Assembly: GCA_963971305.1 (NCBI GenBank) | Contig: OZ020305.1 | Coordinates: 45,531,750-45,595,749, forward strand | Length of the DNA: 64,000 bases | Source of the DNA: Arcuatula senhousia | Taxonomy: Eukaryota > Mollusca > Bivalvia > Mytilida > Mytilidae | Direction of reading: 5' to 3' | Part shown: positions 55,986 through 64,000 of the stretch, piece after piece | How the letters are laid out: each line of letters begins with the position of its first letter | How positions within the stretch are numbered: position 1 is the first letter of the stretch | Notes under the pieces: generated by a model | The model's input: the letters and a program-made list of their open reading frames with translations, nothing else | The model's database searches: none | Told to the model about the DNA's origin: nothing | Program-made: the position numbers and the translations under genes

Positions 55986-58900
55986 AACTAATAACGGTAA
56001 CCTTTTAGCCACCGGGCGGATGTTCTATTTCCTGTGTTAGATTTCCCGCAAATTTAAAACAGTTGGTTTTTCTAACATTTCATGCAGGAAAACCTATATC
56101 TTTATCAGAAAGCCGAAATCTTCACATTATAACTAAATTATTTGAAAAAAAGACATGATAACCAACAACAGATTACAATTATTTTGTAGATACTCTCTTC
56201 TTGAAAAAAGTCAGTTAGAACTGAAAGTAGATCAAAGGGTAATTGAGCAACAAAGCCAAAGAAAAAGGTCCGTCAACGTATAGCAAAAACGATGAAATCA
56301 ATAAAATTTTCATTAAAGTAAAGATCATTTGAAAATCTCACAAATCCAAATGAATTTCATTATAACGATCGGATAGGTACATGTATTGCATTTGTTTTTA
56401 TCTATCAAGACATAAAGACATAGAACCTATCAATTTTGCATTTTTAAAACTTATGAAATAAATACCTTCTAAAACTTACATCACATTGTAACCGGCATGA
56501 AAAGTCAAATTTTTGCAGCTTTATATATATAACATTTGTTCCCCGCGTTGAGTATTTTTGTTGTGCACATAAATAATACTGCTTCGAGTCAACCGTTATT
56601 CAATGGACATTGACTAAACAAAATTGACAATGATGACAACCCCTGTTTTGAGGTCCAATTAACATTTCTTGTTAAGAAAAAAGTATTATTTTTCATTAAA
56701 ATAATAAATATGAAAATAATTTTGGTGAACTTCTAAATAAAAATATCAAAGCAAATTTACGATAACGCGATATCCGGATATTCTTTGAAAGATGAAATGG
56801 TCTAGTACAAAATACCTGACCCAGGTAACATCGCAAAAGGTATCAGTATTTACATTTCATAATTAGTTTGTTCTCCTTTTTGACACTGCATTTTTTCCTG
56901 CAGTTTCCTCTCGAAAAATTTTAACAGTTTCTTCAGAGGTTTAACACTATATTCTTCATGTAATATGAATTTCATTATCCTTTTTTTTAATTTCGAAAAT
57001 GATAGGTTTTGTGTCTTTAACGCATAGTATGAAGATAAATTACTCCCACCTTCGCTTTAATATAAAAATTCTTCATTGATTTTGTTGAATTTAAATACAT
57101 TGAAATGTAAATTGGCATATTAGAATAACGTTGTGGCAGATAATTATGTTGTCATGACTTCAGATAATAATCATTAGTATTTTTATTTAGAAACAAATGA
57201 ATATTGTTAAACAATCGAATCAAAGCATACGATGTAGACTCGACTAGAATACATGCAGCGATGAACTCTCGGTATTTGCAGCATGCAGAATGTATATATA
57301 ATACATTTTTTTTTATTACTGGCACTTTCTATATCCTATTGGAATAAAATGTGTAAATGAATTAGATAGTTTTAAAAACATCAAAAGAAATATCTCTATT
57401 GCAAAATCATCAATTGCTATAGTTCTATTTCAAGTTTGTCCCAAACTACTGACAAAAACTTTAATAACTTTATCAACCCCACATCCGATTATCTGTCACA
57501 TATAAATGTGTAGTAAAATTTGCATGTCAAACTATCCCTCAAATAGTGACAAGACTACTTTACATAATCTGGAAAAAACAAGAAGAGGAGCCAAATTTCT
57601 GAATAATAAACATTTTGTTTTTCACAAAATCATCTTAGAAAATGATTGACTTGCAAAATATATCTTCACAATAATTTAAGTGCTCCAGATGGACGTCACA
57701 ACGGTATAGAGTAACACAAAAATAAGTTGAAGCAAATCTAAAACCTCAAGAGAAATACTCTTTTTCAAAATGTTGTCTGGAAAAGGCTATATCAAAATAT
57801 AAATCTTGTGATAGTTATAAACAACAAAATGATTGATTATTGCTTCGTGTCAAAAACGAATAAGTCTTCAGCACGATTAGTTATATTTACCCAGAGATAA
57901 AATAATTTTATTCTAAAACATCAAGCAAACTGTGTTGTGTCACCTTCACTTATTCCGTTTCTCATATTAATCAGTTTATTTAGATTTTATTTTGCTATTT
58001 CTTCATTTACATACACTACAGTGCCAATGCTACTATACCAGGCAGCTGAACATGAAAAAATGATTAGTGGATTAGGTACACACAGCCAGCATTGTAAACG
58101 AATTTCGAATAATGAATGTATAGTCCAGGTCGGGCAATTCGGCAAACTGCAAGGGAGCCGAAGGTTACATGCCTCATTGTTCTTTAATGTGACACCCCCC
58201 TGCACATGGTGCGTTACTAGGGTTTTGCCTGTTAGACCTTTTTACATAGTTGTCTAGACCACGGCAAATTCAACCATTTCGACCACATATTCCAGTCGCT
58301 CTGAAGGCTAATCTGCCTGTCTTGACGCAAGGGGACTAGGACCTCTTTAATAGGCTTTCTTTCAATAAGCTTAGACCTACAGCAGGTCTATTCACTAGGG
58401 ACCAACAATGCAAATCAGTCTATTTAACTTCAATACTTCTTCACATCATCGAAACAAGCTGACAGCAGTGAACCAATCAAAAACGAGTTTTATTGTTATA
58501 TTTTCAATTCAATCACAAGGAATTGCTCGACTCTATCATTATTTTGTAAGTCAATATGCGGTATTTGTTTGTTATTTTCCGTACCGCACATTGACTTTAG
58601 CAAAATATTGATAGAGGGGGGCAAGTCTACATTTAATAGATTGAAGAGCAAACTTAAAACTGTCTCAACAATATTAAGGAAAAGAATGATAAAAGGTTAA
58701 AATAATTATATCCCCCTTTAGGGTCTCGGTCCGATAAATGATATCGGTCGAGGATGGTCTTGTATCAATGGAAATGTGATATTTTTTAATTCCCATTGTG
58801 CTTCGAGTCACGGGGTGCATTGAAGAGCGTTATGATGATATTATCATTTGTTCATATTATTTTGGTTTTATCTATTTTGAAAATAATATTGGTCGTTTAA

Positions 58901-59499
58901 ATATCATAGAAGTTGAACCGTTTTGTAAAGTCACGATTTTTCATGTTCTTCAGATACAGTTTAGATGCATTTATATCTACACAACAGAAACAATGATACA
59001 TGCTATTTGACATCATACAATCTAATAACCTTGAGTTAAAAAGAACATTAAAGTCACGGTCGTTTATCCATTATTATTTTTTTCTGTTTTTTTAATTTTT
59101 TACATATCTTTCTCAAATGAAAAAGAAAAAAGAAAAATGTCAATAATCCCTGTTTTTGTCTTTTTTCCAACAAATATGAGAAGATAGAAATAGAACAACT
59201 ATAGGGAAAATTATAACACAAAAACAAACAAAAATCAACCAAAAACAAATGAATATCCACTTAGATGACCATATGTTACAAAATGTTAGTTTAAAGTCAT
59301 TTGTTAATTGATTGATTCCCATTGACTGGCAACAAGACAACAGCCGTGGGATTGAAAATATGAATCTTTTGTTGTATGTATGTATAATGTTTCGTGGGGA
59401 GGGGTTCTACTGAGAAAATAAAACAAAATTACAATTTAAAACGATCTTCAATTTCTCTAGTATGCTTTGCTTTGTTTTTTTATTCTAGGACTAGGAAAA
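55986..59499. other. Long AT-rich stretch without recognised genes
   Basis: Short open frames (for example 57937-58257 plus) lack family resemblance. Candidate home for Trk exon 1 or promoter, but no signal found. Confidence 0.4.
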
Positions 59500-60252
59500 A
59501 CCCGCGAATTCGCGGGAAAATCAATCGTTGGTTGCTTTACAAAATATAACACAATAAAACATTGCAGTTGCGTGACCTTGTAATTTTTCATTTTCAGATT
59601 AGAATAAACTGTTTAGTCTCGGGCGCCAAATGCCCTCTCGTACACTTCCTATCGCTTTTTATAATGACTGCTGGAGTGTAATTCCGGAACGATGGCGGCT
59701 TTACCGTTTCCGGATCCCCTTTTCCAGTGATCTTTAATTCATTGTCCCCCTGTTACCACCCCTTATATTCCCCCATCATCATCATCATTTCATGTTCATT
59801 TCATCATCCTTTTCGTGTTCTCACCCTTTTAAAACCAACTCATTTACTCTTTGGTTCTTCTTTATGTTTTTTTTTCACTTATATCAATCGTTGGTTGCTT
59901 TACAAAATATTACACAATAAAACATTGCAGTTGCGTGACCTTGTAATTTTTCATTTTCAGATAAGAATAAACTGTTTAGTCTCGGGCGCCAAATGCCCTC
60001 TCGGACACTTCCTATTGCTTTTTATAATGACTGCAGGAGTGTAATTCCGGTACGATGACGGCTTTACCGTTTCCGGATCAATTAATCAGGTTAATTAGCA
60101 AACTGCAGACATAATTGCATATGTGTTAATGAAATTTTTAAAGGGCACAACCATCCCCTATTTTTGATATATGAAGCTTAGTCGTAGCATTTGTTGTTTA
60201 GGCTGCAACCCGGCTAACAAAAAACGCTTCGTTATTTTAGTAGTATAGATAT
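59500..60252 (+). repeat. Element with a 16-bp palindrome and two 196-bp direct repeats
   Basis: CCCGCGAATTCGCGGG at 59501-59516 is a perfect palindrome. 59521-59716 and 59884-60079 ('tcaatcgttggttgctttac' to 'ccgtttccggatc') are about 96% identical by eye. The 167 bp between resemble the 3' part of family E (catcatcatcatttcatgtt). The possible end is 'ttagtagtatagatat'. Confidence 0.7.
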
Positions 60253-61869
60253 ATCAGGCTGATCATCAAAGTTCGGTAGTTTAATTTGATATAACTCTTA
60301 TTTTTAAGAACAGGGATTGGTAATCGCTAGTGTGAAATAATAGAAAATAATGAGATGTGGAAAAAGGGAACGTGGCATACCCTACATTTATAGTTAAAAG
60401 CCACAATGGAATACAACCAAAGGTCTTTAATGTTATCAGTGGTCGCTGTTTGCCTTCTTGCAACTGGTTAAGATCAAAACATTATGCACATGATTAAAAA
60501 CAAATACCAAACTACAAACGAAAGATCCCGTTCCATGACCCAAAAAAAAACCATAAAGATGACATATTTTATTTTCAGCTGTAACTTTCTTGTAAGCTTT
60601 CTGGTTTAGTACAGTCGCCTAAAATATGTTGCGGTATTAAACTAGCTTTTTACCCTTCCCCTATTGCAAAGAAAACTTATTTTGGATTTACATCTCGAAA
60701 TTGACAACCAAAAAGACTTTGTACTGAGATTTATGAAAGCATGATTACTACAACTGTCTCGCATATATCCATTTTTGTGTCAATACATGTCATTCCCCCC
60801 CCCCCCCCCACCCCAAAAAAATATATTTATATATAAGTTTCAGCTAAAACTTTTGAATATCGGAAGTTTTGTGATCTGCAGGTTGTTTTGGTTAATTCAG
60901 TTTTATGGCAAATAATCCCTTTAGAATTCTTCTTATGAAAAATTGAATTTTACATTCTACATTCTACATGAAAAACAGCCGTTCCCAAGATGCATCCCCA
61001 ACATTCGACCTTAAAAAAACTAGAACTTGGTAACATTAATTGAACGCATTTGTAGACTTTTGGGCTTAATTGTACATTTCACATAAATATACTTCTGCAG
61101 TCGTAACGAAAGAAAAAAATCAGAATGTCTCGAGGTTTTAAGCCAGCTCTAGTTAACAATTAAATAAATACAGTATGCGATTGTTTTAATGCCATCGATG
61201 CAAAGATCTAAACCGCCCAAAACAAGATCGCAGCTAAAAAATATTCGAAGCCAGTTTTTCGTTTAGTTCCCTAAAACGTTTTAATAGGTAAATTTTCATC
61301 AATATCAAATGAATCGCTATTATATTTTTTTTAAATATTTTTTGCAATTTTGAAAACCAATGGTTCTTTTGTTGATCAGTATATTTATATATTGCGAAAT
61401 TACGACTTTTTCTAAGGTTTAAATGACGCGGTAAAGATAGAGTTAATAAATCTTGTATGAAAGATATACTCACTGCCCGTGGAATTTGGAAAGACTTCAT
61501 TTTTTTAAATGTTCGATCATCTTAGCACCGATTATTAACCAGTTTGATTATAAATGAAGTGAGATGGCAATTGATCGACTAGACAGAAAAGAAAAAAGAG
61601 ATATGAATGACGTTTAACAATTTGAAGCAGAGAGGAATGAACTTATGAGTGGTTTTCTTTAAGTTTAAATTGATTGAATACTATTATTTAACTCTTACGA
61701 ATAATTACATTTAGCCTTGAACACTTAACAGTGTTCTTTTCATTGTTTTTACTAAAAAACTCATTCAGATATACATGTTTGTTACATTCCTTTTACTCAG
61801 AAAAAATAATCATATTTGGTTTAGATGCATGAAAATGAAAACTTTTCAATATATGTACATGCATTTAAC
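60253..61869. other. Intergenic DNA, nothing recognised apart from a poly-C run
   Basis: A tract of about 15 C residues lies near 60796-60810. A weak family B-like fragment in minus lies near 60350-60440. Confidence 0.4.
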
Positions 61870-62045
61870 TGAAAGAGGCATAGAGGTACCAATGGGACAT
61901 CCGAATGTCAAAAGACTGAAACACAATACAAGGAAACACCATCGAGAATAACACGAAAAAGTACAGCACATATCACATGAAAACAATACAAAAACAAATC
62001 AACAGCGTCGACACAAGTCGTAATGAGAGTGAGCTCAGGTGTTCC
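61870..62045 (-). repeat. Dispersed repeat family C copy, minus
   Basis: 'gaggcatagaggtaccaatg', 'gacatccgaatgtcaaaaga' and 'aagtcgtaatgagagtgagc' TCAGGTG match family C reversed. Confidence 0.7.
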
Positions 62046-62334
62046 GTTCAAATGAACTTATATGATTCATGGTTTTTCAAGAAAATAGTGAGACGGATAT
62101 TGTTAAGGGTTACAGTTTAAACAACAAATACGACGGACAAGCTTCAATAATCAGATGCAAGGGACACTGTGTAGTTTAAAACGTTCATCGATACAGACGC
62201 ATTGGTTTCCATTTTTTTCTAATTACCCCTTATTAATTAATCCAGCGAGGAAATTGATACCGATACAAGAATATAAATGTTTTAAAAGAAGTTTCCGATA
62301 TGATAGGAAGGTGTAATTTTTAACGGAATCACTC

Positions 62335-63340
62335 ACCAGGTCCTTAGGGACATAAGGGTCTCTTCTTTATGGGGCCATCTAACAATTTAAATTTAAATCT
62401 GAAAGGGACTTTTGTAGAACTTAAAATAAGCTGACGGTTTTAAGCAGGTAACAGCTTTTCTCTATCGGCAATGGTTTTCATAGGATAGGACAAAACAGGA
62501 AAAACACTTTTTTTGCTTTAAAAGGGCCAAAACCCCTATTTGAGGTCATCTGACAACATCGACCAATGGAGACTTTTACAGAGTTTAATGAGCTGAAGGT
62601 TTAAGGAAGCAACAGTTTTTCTCGATCTGTAATAGTTTTCATACTGTATGGCAAAAAATAGGAAAAAACGCTCTTTTTTGGCCTTTAAAGGGCCAAGACC
62701 CCTATCATGGGTCATCTGACAACATGGGCCCAATGGAGACTTTTGAAGAGCTTAATGGGTTGAAAGTTTAAGCAAGCAACAGATTTTATATATCCGCAAA
62801 AGTTTTAATTTTACATAGGGTAATAACAAGAAAAAAGCTATTAAAAGGGCCAAACCCCTAAAAGATATCATCTGACAACTTCGACCCAGTGGAGACTTTT
62901 GAAGAGCTTGATGAGCTGAAGGTTTAAGCAAGCAACAGCTTTTATTTATCTGCAATAGTTTTCATTCTTAATGGCGAAAATTTGGCTTTAAAGGGGCCAC
63001 AACCCTTATAAGGGGTCATCTGACGACTTCGACCCGATGGAGACTTCTGTAGAGCTTTATATTCTTTAGACTCTAAGTCTTTTGGATAGTTCCTGAGTAA
63101 TATGTCATTTTAAGTGATTTTACTCAATGTTCTATTTTTAGTAGCAGTGGCCATGTTTTTTTTCCGAATCATTTCAAAATGAGAATCGTTTGTTGCCAGC
63201 ATGTCAAATATCATTTCTGTAAATTTTCAGTTAAATTGGTTCAGTGGTTTCAGATGAGAAGAATTTTGAAATTGTTAATGCACGCCGACGGCCGCATTGT
63301 GATGCATGAGCTCACATGGCCTTTGGTCAGGTGAGCTAAA
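62335..63340 (+). mobile_element. Tandem-core element with four ~155-bp monomers
   Basis: Begins 'ggaatcactcaccaggtcct'. Four monomers carry 'ggtttaagcaagcaacag'-type motifs (near 62440, 62600, 62768 and 62923). It ends 'atgagctcacatggcctttg' GTCAGGTGAGCTAAAA, a decayed version of the 17.8-kb terminal hairpin. Confidence 0.75.
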
Positions 63341-64000
63341 AATTAAATCGGAGGTTTATATGATATACACCCTCGATATCACCCATCAATACAATGTATT
63401 ACCAGTGGAATCGTCTATCAACACTGACACTGCCTCTGGTAATAGATTGACCATCAATGCCCATAATTTTGATATTTGTTTGAAGACGGAAAATCAACAA
63501 TAATCATTTTCTCGTGTCAACAAAGTGTATAAGTACTTGGTGTGCTTTTGTTGTAAATCCACCAAAGGTAATCTTACTCCATTTTCCCACGTGAATAGAA
63601 ATTCGCTTTCCACCTACCACATGTTCTACTAATTAAGAGAACAAAGTTGTTGTTTGTTCAATCATAGACAGGTTCCAACATCCAATCTCATAAAGTTGCA
63701 TATAAAAAATGAACAAAATGCCAACCCATTTTTTTTACTTACTAGATTTCATTGCATTTGTGATACACTTGAACTTCAGGCAAACTAAGGCGACAGACTC
63801 TATCAACAAAAGAATGTTTGCTCGTTAACCACGCGTGTAAGCACTTGTTATACTTTTCTCAAATTTCCACTAAAGGCTATGCTACTTTTCTTCATTGTAA
63901 GCTTATATGTTATAGAAACACATCCAATCTACTGTTTAGCAGAACAAAAACGTTGTTTTGTCCAATGCCAGTCACGTTTTTGTTTACTATAGATAATGAA
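63341..64000. other. Window end, nothing recognised
   Basis: No exon or repeat identified. Confidence 0.35.

Noticed and set aside
57987..58257. Cysteine-containing minus frame (NLRLPCSLPNCPTW) considered for Trk exon 1
   Set aside because: Cysteine spacing does not fit an LRR N-terminal cap, and no donor in the required phase leads to the 49372 exon.
63306..63503. A 65-codon frame near the window end
   Set aside because: It begins inside the terminal hairpin of a repeat element and shows no recognisable domain.

Overview
The window is nuclear DNA from a bivalve mollusc, most likely a mussel (Mytilidae). It is AT-rich and intron-rich, genes occupy only a few percent of it, and it is crowded with dispersed repeats that I recognise as typical of mussel genomes. 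Examples are the 'GTTTAACCCCGCCACAT' and 'GTGTCGCGTACACTTATTCC' families and the elements ending in CAGGTGAGCTAAAA. The organism is an inference. The two genes were found by splicing and translating by eye.

Genes. (1) Minus strand, 28148-49372: a Trk (neurotrophin-receptor-type) receptor tyrosine kinase. Twelve exons join in a continuous frame with matching splice phases. In order they encode leucine-rich repeats, an LRR C-terminal cap, two Ig domains, a stalk, one transmembrane helix, an NPQY Shc-type docking motif, a complete tyrosine kinase and a C-terminal YLDLIG PLC-gamma docking motif. Only exon 1 (signal peptide and LRR N-cap) was not found. (2) Plus strand, 12590-14679: a CTR/SLC31-family copper transporter in four exons, with the MxxxM and GxxxG signatures. 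A weak third candidate is a 7-cysteine basic reading frame at 53516-53683.

Layout. 0-1.3 kb is a decayed LINE reverse transcriptase. 1.3-12 kb is repeats, including a decayed Penelope-like reverse transcriptase (6.2-7.2 kb) and a MITE nested in another repeat. 12.6-14.7 kb is the copper transporter. 15.2-19.7 kb is a composite block: two inverted 440-bp retroelement arms enclose an element with eight 157-bp tandem monomers and a 67-bp minisatellite. 20.8-28 kb is intergenic, with MITEs and tandem duplications. 28.1-49.4 kb is the Trk gene; its introns hold a 490-bp nested foldback palindrome, several MITE-like elements and nested insertions. 49.4-64 kb is repeat-rich, probably intron 1 or the 5' flank of Trk, with two more elements carrying the CAGGTGAGCT terminus.

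The two genes are unrelated neighbours; nothing suggests a shared pathway. The most informative results are the near-complete Trk gene with both vertebrate-type docking sites and the unusual Ig2 disulfide pattern. Next is the family of repeats that share hairpin-bearing ends but carry different tandem-repeat cores. No tRNA, rRNA or CRISPR array was recognised.
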